A DNA stretch of 64,000 nucleotides from Aplidium turbinatum (taxonomy: Eukaryota > Chordata > Ascidiacea > Aplousobranchia > Polyclinidae): contig OU964932.1 of NCBI GenBank assembly GCA_918807975.1, positions 5,704,001 to 5,768,000 on the forward strand. The letters run 5' to 3'. This document shows positions 45,293 through 56,925 of this stretch, one piece after another (positions within the stretch are counted from its first letter, which is position 1; every line of letters begins with the position of its first letter). The notes below the pieces were generated by a model, which worked only from the letters and a program-made list of their open reading frames with translations, made no database searches and was not told the origin of the DNA. Both the position numbers and the translations under genes were made by a program.

Positions 45293-46215
45293 GTGGCTCT
45301 TAAAATTGAGTTTTTGAATTTTACTTGGGACACCCTTTCAAATGGTGAGATTGTCAGAAAAAATAACTCCTTCAAACTTTTTTTAAGTTTAAAGTTGATT
45401 TAGGGGTGGCCTTCCCCCCTCATTTAGGCTACTGTGCTCTCCCTCAAAATACCAAATCTGCGTATCTCAAAAACCACTTGAGATAGAGATACTGTACGAT
45501 TTTGGGTCAAAAGATGCAGAAAACATAGTTTCCTATCTGCTTTGTGAACATTAAATGCAGCTATCTTAAGTAGAAAAGCAGTTATTTAGAAAAAACACAT
45601 TTTAGCACAAAAGGTACCGTAGCCTACGATAGCATTAGCTCTATAAAAAATATGTGACGATCAGTGTTCTCTCTAAGAAATTAGGACTTGTGAAATCTGT
45701 CCAAATCTTGATTTCACAATCTTTTTTGTGACCACGAAACCATCTATATACAGAATTTCGTTTATTTTCCCAATTTTTGAACCTTAGAAGGAACACTGGT
45801 GACGATATTCATTTCAAAATGCAATTGTGGTGAGTACTGCAAGAAGCGATATTATCGACAATATTGTTCTTGTTGCAATTTGGAAAACAGTTTCCTATAT
45901 TCAGTAACAACTTACACAAGAAACTGAAGTTGGACCTCATCTTTAGTTAACAGTTTGTTAAAATCCTGGATTACAGCAACTCTTCTCTGTCATTGACTGC
46001 TGAAAAGCCCCTTGCTATGTGTAAAGCTTAAATAAATGCACCATATTCAGTCCAATGAGCAGGATCCTTCGAAAGTATTGCTTCATCTACACCCAACAGC
46101 TGAAGAAGCTATTTTGAATTAGAGGTGCAAAACTGTTCTAGACCTTTATTGCCAAAAAACGCTACTTTGACGCTTCGTCTCCTTGATGGACGTTCTGCTG
46201 TTTCATCTAACATGG
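45293..46215 (-). mobile_element. TAGGGTG-group transposon, copy 4 (partial)
   Basis: One terminus, TAGGGTGGCTCTTAAAATTG, at 45293. Further in, AGATGCAGAAAACATAGTTT and CCTATCT parallel the arm of copy 1 (TGATGCAGAATATACGATTT then CCTATCT). The minus strand at about 45900-46210 carries decayed remnants of the transposase C-terminus (LLQLLGVDEAILSKDP, ARGFSAVNDREELL), matching the VVNDCAER-like block of copy 2. The opposite terminus was not found, so the right border is approximate. The frames are broken. Confidence 0.6.
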
Positions 46216-46896
46216 TTGCCAGTTGCCACCATTAGTTTTTTACTTTCCAGACAATCGAGAGTCAAACAAGGCTGGTCAGTAGTCATCTTAGGGTACATAT
46301 GTTCACATTTAGTCAGGATTTTACGAAATTAGCAACAATTAGCAACGGGAAAAATTGCAGATTTATGATATGTGTTCACTTTCAATCAATCAATCAATGT
46401 TTTATTTGTCAGCAACAGGAACATAGGTACATGTTTGAAATATGCAATATACACAATACAAAAGTTACACAAGTTCCCATACCGACAGGGAGACAACGAG
46501 ACGACCATACGGTCTACTAGTCAATTGCTACCCTACGGAAATTACGATTTTGCCATTTAAAATAAGCTTATAAGAGAAAAAATAAAATACTTGAAACGTT
46601 CCGGCGCTTCAACAACAACATACGCACAAAAAACAACATATTGAAGATAACGTAGGCCTAAACACAAAATTCCGTGAAGCAAGCAGAGAATAATCAAGTT
46701 TCAGAAGAAACTGACAAGTTGGTTTCCATAACATATCACTTACGATATCGCAGTCTCATTTCTAAGGCAGTTTTTCACTACAAAGTCAAGTTCACCTTCA
46801 ACCAGAAGTTCTTCCGCTTAACTTTAGTGATTACAAAAAAGCCTCACTTCCTGAGATGTTGGTTCTGCCAGGCTTTCCATGTATAGTAAGACCAAG

Positions 46897-48046
46897 TGTT
46901 GTGTGCGACGCGAACACAACAGGTACGGTAGTTAATTGCGCCGGTGACGTCACGATTTTCCTAATCCACCCGGCAGGACTGAGCACTGTTAAAGCACGCC
47001 AACTTGAAGAAATCACTCGGTTTCCAATGACTGCTTCGCAGCAATGAAGTTTATACGGTTTTTCTGTCAAAAAATAACACAACATAAGACACTAGTCACA
47101 ATTCAGCAAGCACAACAGTCGAACTGATAAACGTACCAAATTTGTTGACTAACAGTTCTCAATCCACTGTAGGCTACGGTACACAAGTTCCACAGGTTGG
47201 CCAATGACGCACTGAATAAATAAATTCGCGATGTTACCTTACACAATTGTTACGTAGGCTACCGTACCGTACAACCATAACGCTAGGCCAATAATCATTA
47301 AAAAACAAAGAAACGTGGCAATTCACTTGGCCTAGTTAACATCGGTTTACGAATATTTATTGCTATGAGGCTGACAAATTATTAGTCAATAATTCAGTAG
47401 TAAACATGAATCCACAATTCACGACACAAATCAATCAATCATACAATTCAGAATAACAAACATACCGGTAGTATGACCGGATCAGTAATGCCAAATGATG
47501 CACTTGCACGCGAAGGATTCTATAGTGATTGACTCTGCAATTATTAAGTTTGAAGTATTAGCCTAACAACAATTTACCCACCTCAGAGATACGTTACGTT
47601 TGTTCACGGTAGAAAGTCAACATTCAGTTATACAAAACATTATTACATCACAAGTACGCTCACCAGTAAGTTGAACTTTGAGAGATAGCAAGCTGCAAAT
47701 ATGGAATTCAGCCTACACGCAAATAAGTATTCCTATAGGAGTTGTCAAACTTAAGTCCTGTAGAAATACATAACAGAGAAGCAGCTAACAAAGCATAAAC
47801 ATCAATCAATCAACTTTCAGTCACAAACTACAGTAACTAACAAGTTCGGCTAGCTGGCAAACTAGCAGCAAAAACGAAAACGTCTCGAAAGTTCGATGAC
47901 AATCTTATGGTGAGTGTTGCCATTTGCAAAGAGCGATAACATAACAATGAAGGGGAAACGACGCTAGGTGGCGAATATACAAATCAACGGAAGTAATGCA
48001 GTAAAACGAAAGGCAGGCTTTTCAAGGACCTGTTGAAAATCTAACA
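46897..48046 (-). repeat. BEL/Pao LTR (3' LTR in element orientation)
   Basis: 1150 bp, bounded by TGTTGTGTGCGACG and CTAACA on the plus strand (TG...CA). Matches 52967-54116 almost throughout. Confidence 0.9.
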
Positions 48047-49968
48047 CTCCCGGGCCAAACTGGGTCATTCTTTTCATGAATAAAAGTTTTTCAACAGTCT
48101 ATTGTCATGTAACAGTTCAGTCTTTAGTCTCTTCCTCATCGCTCTGATCTTCCAACAGAATCTCAACGGTGTCTATTGGTGTCTCGTCTTCATCTGGATC
48201 ATCTTCTTCCCTTTGGACAATTACACAAAGTTTGGATATTGGTCTCTTCAGAGATCCGGTTGCAGTCTTCACTTCTACGGAACGAACAACGCCGTGACGA
48301 TCAGGAAATGTTTCAATTATTCTGCCTAGTGGCCATCGTTGTCTGGGAGCAGAGTCATCAATCAAAAGGACGATGTCTCCTCTTCAGATATTCTCCTTTC
48401 TGTGAAGCCATTTCGTCTTAGACATCACAGATCGTGGGTATTCCTTAACCCACTGCTTCCAAAAGGTGTCTGCCAGAAACTGTACATGGCGGTATCGATC
48501 ACTTGGTCGATAGCCATCTCTGTCGCAGCTTAACATTGGCGGCAAATTCGTTGAAGAATTCAACTTCAACAAGTGGTTAGGTGTAAGGGGTAAATCGCCA
48601 TCAACTTCCAGTTTCACATCGGTGAGTGGTCTTGAATTAACGATGTCTTCTACTTCAAGAAGTAACGTGTGCAATGTGTCATCATCGAGTGGTTGTTTTG
48701 GTAAGATGTTCATAAGAATTTGCCGTACTGTGCGAATCATTCCCTCCCAAGCTCCGCCCATATGGCTGGCTGTTGGGGGGTTGAATGACCATTGTATTCC
48801 TTGTTGTCGAAGGCTCTGGTGGATCTGGTTCTGATTCCACTCATCGAGGGCTTGCTTCAAGATTCTTTCACATCCCACAAAGTTGGTTCCATTGTCAGAG
48901 AAGATTTTCTTGATGGGGCCTCTGCGAGCTATGAAGCGCCGCAAAGCATTTATGAATGCGCCAGTTGTCAAGTCTGGTGCCACTTCCAAGTGAATGGCTT
49001 TAGTTGTGAGACATGTGAAAAGGCAGCCGTATCTCTTAATGTCACTTCGTCTGTTTCGGACATTTAGCGGCCCAAAAAAGTCAACGCCAGTCTGTGAGAA
49101 TGGTGGCTGTGACATTTGTAACCTTGCTTCTGGCAGTTCTGCCGTGAGCTGTTGTCTAGGTTTTGCGGTCCTTCGCCGGCAAGGCAGGCATCTTGCAAGT
49201 ACCTTTTTAACCGCAACTTTGGCATTAACTATTCAGTATTTTGGGTTAATACTGTTCAGTGTATGGCTTTCACCCATGTGCTTCGATTCGTTTGTATGAC
49301 AATGTTCAATTATCAAGTCCGTTGAGTGGCGCTCTGGAGCTATGATAGCAGGGTGTCGCGTTTCGAACGGTAAGTCGGCTCTGTCGATTCTTCCGCCAAC
49401 ACGTAGAACATCTTTCATTAAGACAGGGCTGAGTTTTTCGAGTGGGATCCTCTTGGATTTGGGCATGTTTGGATGTTCTCCTTTGGATAGAGATTTGATC
49501 CAGGCTGGAAAACTCTGACGCTGTTCGTATTTGATTAACTCAATTTCTGCCTCATCAAGTTCTGGCACACTGATTGGTCCTTTCAGTGTAATCTGGGTTT
49601 CGTTCTTCATGCGCATCAGTAAGTATGATTTGAATCTCAGGAACCAGGCTACTGATAGTTTCAGTCGGCGCAGAGATGAGAAGTAGGAGATTAACCTGTT
49701 GGTTCCTCGGCTTTCAGTCGTAGAAATAGCAAAGGTTTCGATTTTTCACTTTGGTTTGTAAGCAGCAAAGATATCTTTAGATTGTGGTTTCTGAGCGGTT
49801 TGTAGCCGATTCATTAGACCTTCCTTGTCATAAAGGTCCGTGTCAGCTGTTGGAGAAAACGTTTCTCCTTCATCAGTGATTATTAAATCGGACAAGTCTT
49901 CTACATCGGTGGGCCACTTCATGCCACGGACAAGAAAATTTGTCGGGAGCCGGCAGCCGCAATGTCGG

Positions 49969-50276
49969 CAGCCGTGGCCGAGTGGTTAGCGCGTTGGGCT
50001 CGCAGTCGAGAGCCTGCATGTTCGACTCCAGCCACCCGCACTTACTGTTGTTTCTCTGGGCAAGAAACTTTACGATAATTGCCTCTACCTAGTGATCGAT
50101 TTCGAGTAATGGGTAGTACCAAATTTAAGTCATAAGTAGAGTAGACAACCGGAAACAGACATTGCCGTCGGCTCCAGCGTGGGTCAGGTGTATGTCGGAA
50201 GGCGTACACCGATGCATAGCGCTCAAGTCCGCTTTCCCGCAATGCAGGATAAAGATAAACAAACAAACAAATTTGA
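49969..50276 (+). repeat. tRNA-derived SINE, family D, inside the BEL/Pao element
   Basis: The tRNA-like head has an A box GTGGCCGAGTGGTTAGCGCG and B box TGTTCGACTCC, followed by a body (CTCTGGGCAAGAAACTTTAC, CGGAAACAGACATTGCCG, CAATGCAGGATAAAGA) and an (AAAC)n tail. Target duplication AATGTCGG at 49961-49968 and 50277-50284. An inverted second copy is at 55649-55933. It would be transcribed by RNA polymerase III if active. Confidence 0.85.
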
Positions 50277-52966
50277 AATGTCGGATTCAGCATCGAAATT
50301 ACCTAAGCCCGTCTCCTTTGGTCGAGTACCTCTAAGCAACCAGCCTAAGGGTGTCCTGACTGCATCAGGTCCTTGCTTCGGGTTAGGTGCAAAGCTGCTT
50401 TCAATGCATCGGTGGGCGACAGCATGATCATTTCCGATCAACAGTGTAACTGTACCATGGTCCAGTTGCTTCAAGTCAATGCCTTGGAGGTGCTTGTGCG
50501 TTTGTAGATACTCCGGAGAAGGCGCTAGAGTTGGCTTGGTAGGTATCTTGTCAACGACGATCACATCTGTCAGTTCTTGCACTTCGCCGCCAACTACTGG
50601 TAGAACTTTCAACGATACAGTTGAAGAACTGAAGGAATATGGTCCACTCGAAGGCAGTGTTTGCACCTGGAAGTCACCAGATGGCTCAGGTTTCAGTTCA
50701 AGCATCTCTACAAGTTTTCGTTCACAAAAGATGCGGTTTGAACCAGAATCTAGGAGAGCATAAGTAGCCTATGAGAGCATAAGTAGCCTTTCCTTCTCCT
50801 GTCACACGTACGGGAACGATGTCCAAGTAAGTTGCCGAGTTGCTTGTTCTGGAATGGAAGGTTTCTGCAACTTCATTTGTGTTCCTTTCTGACGGTCTTC
50901 TTACGGGATCATCTGGCTGGCTATCATTTCTTCTATTAGCAATGGGGTTGGGGTGTCGTCTCTGGATTTGTTCTCCAGTTGTGACCAGATACCGATGTAA
51001 GAGAGAATGATGTGATGAGCTTCCGCATTCAGTGCATTTACCTCGGCTTCTGCAGTCGGCACGTATGTGATCTGGTCCAAGACAGTTTAAGCACAATTTG
51101 TTCTTCCTTACAAATTGCTCCCGTTCAGTGACGGATTTGGCTTTGAACTCTTTGCAGTGTTGCAAATAATGTGTATTATCGCACAGGATACATTGTATGA
51201 GTTGCTTGTTGCCAATTCGGAGCTGTCCGGATCGTTCAGTAGGTTTTGTCACTACGTTATACAGTGAAGCCTTTTGTTTCCCTTTGGTGTCAGGCTTGTT
51301 AAGTTTGTCGACATTTGATGAAAAGAGTTTCACGCCATAGATTGAATTGGCAATCCTAGATTCGTTTGTTATGAAGTCAGCAAAATGTTGGAATCCAGCC
51401 ACTTTTTCAGTGTCATCATTGATTTTCAGAGCTTCAATTACCCACTTTTTCTTCAGAGACACTGGCAACTTATTTGCAAGGCAGGTGATAAACTGCACGG
51501 TATCCAAGTTCGAAGCTTCGGTGTTTGAGCTCAATGATGAACAACATCTTTTTAACAGGACGGACAACTTCTCCAATCGTTCGGGTTCGTGGTGAGAAAT
51601 TCTGGTAACAGCTCTCAAGCGTTCCTCGCAAGCATGCGCAATAACGTGTGGTTGGCCATACCTCCGTTTCAATTCTTCCCACGCTTCATCATAGCAGTTG
51701 TGACCTTCGCTGCTATCGGCAAGGTGCCTTATTTGTTCACAGACTGCATCACAGCAGTGCTGCATGAGGTAAAACATCTTCCTGTCGGGTGTCAACCAAT
51801 CAGAAATATGAAACTTAAAACGGTGCCAGAAAGCCCAGAAATCGAGCGGGTCACCAAAGAATTTCTTAACATCTGGTTTAGGTAAAGTCGTTCTGAAAGA
51901 TCAGGTTGTCGGCTAGTATAATAACAAGGGTAATTTACCTTTTGGTCTGGCATTCTTGCAGACGTTGCAGTTGGTTCTTGTTTGTGCCGCTCATCACCGT
52001 GACGCAGAGGTTCCAGGTGTGTGTCTTTATGAGTGAAGGTTTGCTGTGGCAATCGTACGGGTGTCATTGATCCATTGTTGATAACCGAAGAAGAATCATC
52101 TCGCCAGAGTGCGGCTTCAGTTTCGGCAGCTTTAATTTGACGCAGGTCTTCAGCTTCGGCTCTCTCACGTTCAAAGCGAGCTTTATTCTGCTCCAACCGA
52201 GCTTTATCCTGTTCCAACTGAGCGAACAAACGAGCTTTATCCTGTTCCAACTGAGCGAACAAACGAGCTTTATCCTGTTCCATACAAACTAGTTCTTCTT
52301 CCTCTCATCGCCTGGCATCATTCTGTTCTTTTGTCAAACGAGCTAGTTCCAACTTGGCATGTGCTTCACGTTGACGCAAGCTATACATTGTACTCGATGA
52401 CCGAATGCTTCCGGATTTGGAGCGGTGATAATGAGTACGCAAGGACGAGTGATGCGAGCGTAGTGGAGGAGTTTTAGTGTCTGTCCTCTTGCATTCCGTG
52501 AACCACTGTTTGACTCTATCAGAAAATTCTTCTTTACCTTGAACGTAATCCCGTTTGGTTGAAAGACCTCCTGGAATTTGTTCATTGTCAGGGACATCGA
52601 CACAAAGCGCCATTAAAGAGGCATAATTTTTGTCAATTTCTAACAGGATAGTCTGTACTTCTGTGAGGTTTTCACGTTTGCTCATCGGCTGTTCACCACG
52701 CTTGTAGCTGTCTCTCAAAGTATCAGCTGCTTGTTGAATAGCTTCGGCTTTGGAATCAATAACTGTGTATGCAAATCCGCTTCGTAACAGCATAGCATAA
52801 GCTAACTTCAGCAAATGAGAGATGTACTCACGTAACACTGATGGGAACTTGGTAAGTAAACGCAAATTTGATCGTCAGGTTGGTGAAGATCAGCAGTTCG
52901 GTACAATTGACGAAATCAGCTTCAGTTCAAAGATGGTTAAGCTTTGATGTCAAATTTGAAAAACGA

Positions 52967-54116
52967 TGTTGTGTGCGACGCGAACACAACAGGTACGGTA
53001 GTTAATTGCGCCGGTGACGTCACGATTTTCCTAATCCACCTGGCAGGACTGAGCACTGTTAAAGCACGCCAACTTGAAGAAATCACTCGGTTTCCAATGA
53101 CTGCTTCGCAGCAATGAAGTTTATACGGTTTTTCTGTCAAAAAATAACACAACATAAGACACTAGTCACAATTCAGCAAGCACAACAGTCGAACTGATAA
53201 ACGTACCAAATTTGTTGACTAACAGTTCTCAATCCACTGTAGGCTACGGTACACAAGTTCCACAGGTTGGCCAATGACGCACTGAATAAATAAATTCGCG
53301 ATGTTACCTTACACAATTGTTACGTAGGCTACCGTACCGTACAACCATAACGCTAGGCCAATAATCATTAAAAAACAAAGAAACGTGGCAATTCACTTGG
53401 CCTAGTTAACATCGGTTTACGAATATTTATTGCTATGAGGCTGACAAATTATTGGTCAATAATTCAGTAGTAAACATGAATCCACAATTCACGACACAAA
53501 TCAATCAATCATACAATTCAGAATAACAAACATACCGGTAGTATGACCGGATCAGTAATGCCAAATGATGCACTTGCACGCGAAGGATTCTATAGTGATT
53601 GACTCTGCAATATTTAAGTTTGAAGTATTAGCCTAACAACAATTTACGCACATCAGAGATACGTTATGTTTGTTCACGGTAGAAAGTCAACATTCAGTTA
53701 TACAAAACATTATTACATCACAAGTACGCTCACCAGTAAGTTGAACTTTGAGAGATAGCAAGCTGCAAATATGGAATTCAGCCTACACGCAAATAAGTAT
53801 TACTATAGCAGTTGTCAAACTTAAGTCCTGTAGAAATACATAACAAAGAAGCAGCTAACAAAGCATAAACATCAATCAATCAACTTTCAGTCACAAACTA
53901 CAGTAACTAACAAGTTCGGCTAGCTGGCAAACTAGCAGCAAAAACGAAAACGTCTCGAAAGTTTTATGACAATCTCATGGTGAGTGTTGCCATTTGCAAA
54001 GAGCGATAACATAACAATGAAGGGGAAACGACGCTAGGTGGCGAATATACAAATCAACAGGAGTAATGCAGTAAAACGAAAGGCAGGCTTTTCAAAGACC
54101 TGTTGAAAATCTAACA
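52967..54116 (-). repeat. BEL/Pao LTR (5' LTR in element orientation)
   Basis: Same 1150-bp sequence and borders as 46897-48046. Confidence 0.9.
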
Positions 54117-54171
54117 CCAAAACTCACGTTACAATTTCCCAAGATAAAGATTCTCACAAGCAATTATTGTC

Positions 54172-54560
54172 ATCTTCATAGGCGTAGACAAGGGGCGAAA
54201 GGGGCCATGCCCCCTCCAAATTTTCAAATTTTGGATTCCGAAGTTGAGCTTTTTGTTGAAAATAAAATTTGTAGAAAATTATATCGTTTTCCAAGACATC
54301 TGGCAATTAACACCTCCAAGAACTTGTTTTAGACATATAGAGAGACACCAATCAATTTTGTAAAAACAAATGAACGAAGTATTTTTAAGTCACATTCTGG
54401 CTTTGCGTGAAGAGCCTGATTACGTCTCTACAGAGCGTTCTCGACCATGACCGCAACGACCTGAACGTTTTGCTGGCCATCTCCTGGACATTTCTCCAAT
54501 TTTAGACTTTGCCTCCAACAACTAAGAAATTTCCTCCGATTGGGAATTTTTTTTTTTTAT
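54172..54560. other. Degraded repeat with hAT-like end
   Basis: CATAGGCGTAGACAAGGGGC followed by a GGGGCCATGCCCC palindrome resembles a non-autonomous hAT terminus, but no partner end or target duplication was found. A T-run lies at 54549-54559. Confidence 0.35.
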
Positions 54561-54784
54561 TTGACAACGTCGAACAACACGAAAACCTAGTGTTATGGAC
54601 ATCTACAAGTGATGAGGCCAGTATTTAGAAACATATTGAGGTTTGAAAATTAGCCGGCCTTAGCCTATTTGTTGCAACCAACCAACCAGGTAGGCGGTAG
54701 GCTACCGGTACAATAAGGAGTCTTATATTGCAATGATAATGCCATGGTACAATGAGGCTGTTTCATACGCCTTTCTGATCGGGT

Positions 54785-54912
54785 GACAATGGAAGAGCTG
54801 AGATCTAGGCTTGGAATCCATTAACCTGGAAATGTCATGCAATGGAGAAGGCTACGTTTTTATGGACACGTGAAACACTTGGAAGCAGTCGAGCAGCCAA
54901 AATGGTTGGTTA
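54785..54912 (+). pseudogene. LINE C-terminal coding fragment
   Basis: One frame reads TMEELRSRLGI, then LRFYGHVKHLEAVEQPKWLV. The pattern LRWFGHVxRxE---P is the hallmark of the post-RT region of non-LTR elements. Only this short piece remains; no RT motif is nearby. Confidence 0.5.
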
Positions 54913-55019
54913 GTTTTGAATCTTTATCCTCGGACTGACAAAGACTTGATTGGTTATTCCCGGTAGTTTCGCATACTTGTAGAAGCTCTTGATGCAGGCC
55001 GGTTACCGAGATTGACAGA

Positions 55020-55190
55020 GTGAAGTTTTCCGATTGTTGAAGTGTTGTTGCCATGGAATTATTCCATTGTTTGGGTGCCGCTGAATGGAGAGCAGTCCTG
55101 AAATGCGTTGCTCAAGCGCATACCTCGAGCGTAGAACTTGCGCCGCGTGATCTTGAGCCGGCGCGTAACCACTGAGCTAACGGGCGGACG
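55020..55190 (-). repeat. tRNA-derived SINE, family E
   Basis: Minus strand: tRNA-like head with A box TTAGCTCAGTGGTTACGCGC and a degenerate B box (GCAAGTTCTACGC), followed by TGCGCTTGAGCAACGCATTT, CTGCTCTCCATTCAGCGGC and AATAATTCC. The body recurs at 19480-19585. Confidence 0.65.
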
Positions 55191-55648
55191 AAATTCAATC
55201 CTTTAACTTAACGCCCATGGAAATGACTCTTGAGGAAGCCCTAAGAAGCGTTAGCTAGATTAGCCTGCATTTGAGGAGATCTGCGGTTGGCTGATTTCGT
55301 CTTGATCAACCCTCATGATCGGAGGCATCGAGAAATGCCATCAAACAGAATATAAGATTATTGGCCACCTCCCCTCGGAATACGGGAAACAGAAGACGTT
55401 AAATCGTAGATGCATAGAGACACAAAAAATCTTCTGTATGAGGAAGCATTACATTGTGTTGTTTCATTGTCAATTATAACTTATGAATAAAGATTAAAAC
55501 ACAATGGTTTTGTTATTAACACAATTATGTAGGCTAGCCTACACATTATTTCTTTTGAGTCATTCTAAGAGGGGGTGCGAGAACTGGTTGATAATTTCAA
55601 AGCGGTACCAATAAGGAAAAGGGAACCACTGGCTTAGACAGAGGTGTT

Positions 55649-55933
55649 TGTTTTTTTTTCATATCTTTATCCTGCATTGCGGGAAAGCGGACTTGAGCGC
55701 TATGCTACACCTGAACCACGCTGGAGCCGACGGCAATGTCTGTTTCCGGTTGTCTACTCTACTTATGACTTAATTTTAGTACTACCCATTACTCGAAATC
55801 GATCACTGGGTAGAGGCAATTATCGTAAAGTTTCTTGCCCAGAGAAACAACAGCACAGCAAGTGCGAGTAGTTGGAGTCGAACATGCAGGCTCTCGACTG
55901 CGAGCCCAACGCGCTAACCACTCGGCCACTGCT
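55649..55933 (-). repeat. tRNA-derived SINE, family D, inverted copy
   Basis: Reverse complement of the 49969-50276 unit: T-run, TATCTTTATCCTGCATTGCG, CGGCAATGTCTGTTTCCGG, GTAAAGTTTCTTGCCCAGAG, GGAGTCGAACATGCAGGC, GCGCTAACCACTCGGCCAC. The middle lacks a short block present in the other copy. No target duplication is clear. Confidence 0.85.
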
Positions 55934-56010
55934 GCATGCATGCACACGCACAGCCTACATCTGTGGTTGTATCCTGCCGAGACTTCTTATCGTCAGTGAT
56001 GTAAGCGTAA

Positions 56011-56140
56011 GTCGGCTACGTAGCCGAGTGGTGAGGACGTCTGCGCGACGTTCGAAAGGACATGGGATCGACACCGCTCCAGGGCACGCGGATGTGTCTC
56101 GGCAAAGACACTTAAAGGCAAATCAAAATAAAGGGAGCAG
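56011..56140 (+). repeat. tRNA-derived SINE, family F
   Basis: tRNA-like head with A box TAGCCGAGTGGTGAGGACG and B box ATGGGATCGACACC, then GGATGTGTCTCGGCAAAGAC and an A-rich tail. It differs from families D and E, and no second copy is seen in the window. Confidence 0.65.
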
Positions 56141-56701
56141 CTGACTCGAAAACTATGTCACTTCGATGCTTCCTGTCTTCTGTTGTATCGCATCTGTGAT
56201 CGCTTGGTAGCCTACTGTATGTTTGCAATGGGCGCAAAAAAAAACACGATTATTATTATGTACCGTAATGAAGAACTACCTAGGCCTATAGGCCATATGG
56301 ACAACCGCAAGGTGTGAAATAAACGTTTAATAACGTGCCTTGCCAAGTCATGCACTTGGCCATTTGATTGAATGCAGCCCAATCTTCTTCTTTGTTTACC
56401 GTGCCTGCCTGTGTGGTTACATTTATTAATTATATTTAAGTATGAGAATGTTTGTTTATATTTGAATTAATATTAAGGCTGTCTAACTGCTTAATGAAAG
56501 TTTTATCTATCTAATTTATCTAGTTTGGCTATCTGACTCCATCAACTAATTTCCACACGATTATTACCGGTACTCGAATTATAATTTTAAGTTATCAGAA
56601 AGTGTTCATATAGGCCTAATATTGTAGGTTATGGCAAAATGAATTTAAACATTGTAGTTATGGCAAATGAATTTAAACATTGTAGAATAACGAAACAAAA
56701 G

Positions 56702-56925
56702 TGTTGATGACGTCATATCATTGCGCAACGCAGTATCTGTCTTGAGATCAGTCACTTCGCCTTTTTCTATTCTACGACCACTTGAGCTAATCCGTTACCG
56801 CCATTTTGTGACACGCATTCATTTCATTCTGTTACTGAAGTGCTTCGTACCAACAAGGCAACAACGTTCGCAATAAAGCTCGAGACATAATAAACAAAAA
56901 GGGTACGGATTTTTACATTACAACA
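56702..56925 (+). repeat. Possible solo LTR remnant
   Basis: Begins TGTTGATGACGTCATATC and ends near TTACAACA; it contains an AATAAA-like site and is followed directly by GGCGTCCAACTTG, resembling the GGCGCCCAAC start of Ty3-type primer-binding sites. No partner LTR or coding region is present. Fossil; low certainty. Confidence 0.3.

Larger units (their letters stand above)
46897..54116 (-). mobile_element. BEL/Pao LTR retrotransposon fossil
   Basis: Two 1150-bp direct repeats (46897-48046, 52967-54116) bracket an internal region read on the minus strand. Parts in order: gag-like region with coiled-coil (about 51790-52865), CCHC knuckles (about 50985-51175, CLNCLGPDHIRADC then CTECGSSSHH), a protease/polymerase-front region (about 50220-50750), and integrase (about 48384-49115) with GVDFFGPL, FSDNGTNFVG and HMGGAWEGMIR. 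The integrase style and gag are those of BEL/Pao. The reverse transcriptase and RNase H core is not recognisable. The element is broken, with several breaks, and carries a SINE insertion. The LTRs look about 99 percent identical by eye, so the insertion is young. Flanking CCAAG / CCAAA may be a 5-bp target duplication. Confidence 0.9.

Noticed and set aside
49969-50041. A possible real tRNA gene (clear A and B boxes)
   Set aside because: It is followed by a non-tRNA body and an (AAAC)n tail, has its own target duplication and an inverted second copy at 55649-55933, so it is a SINE head.
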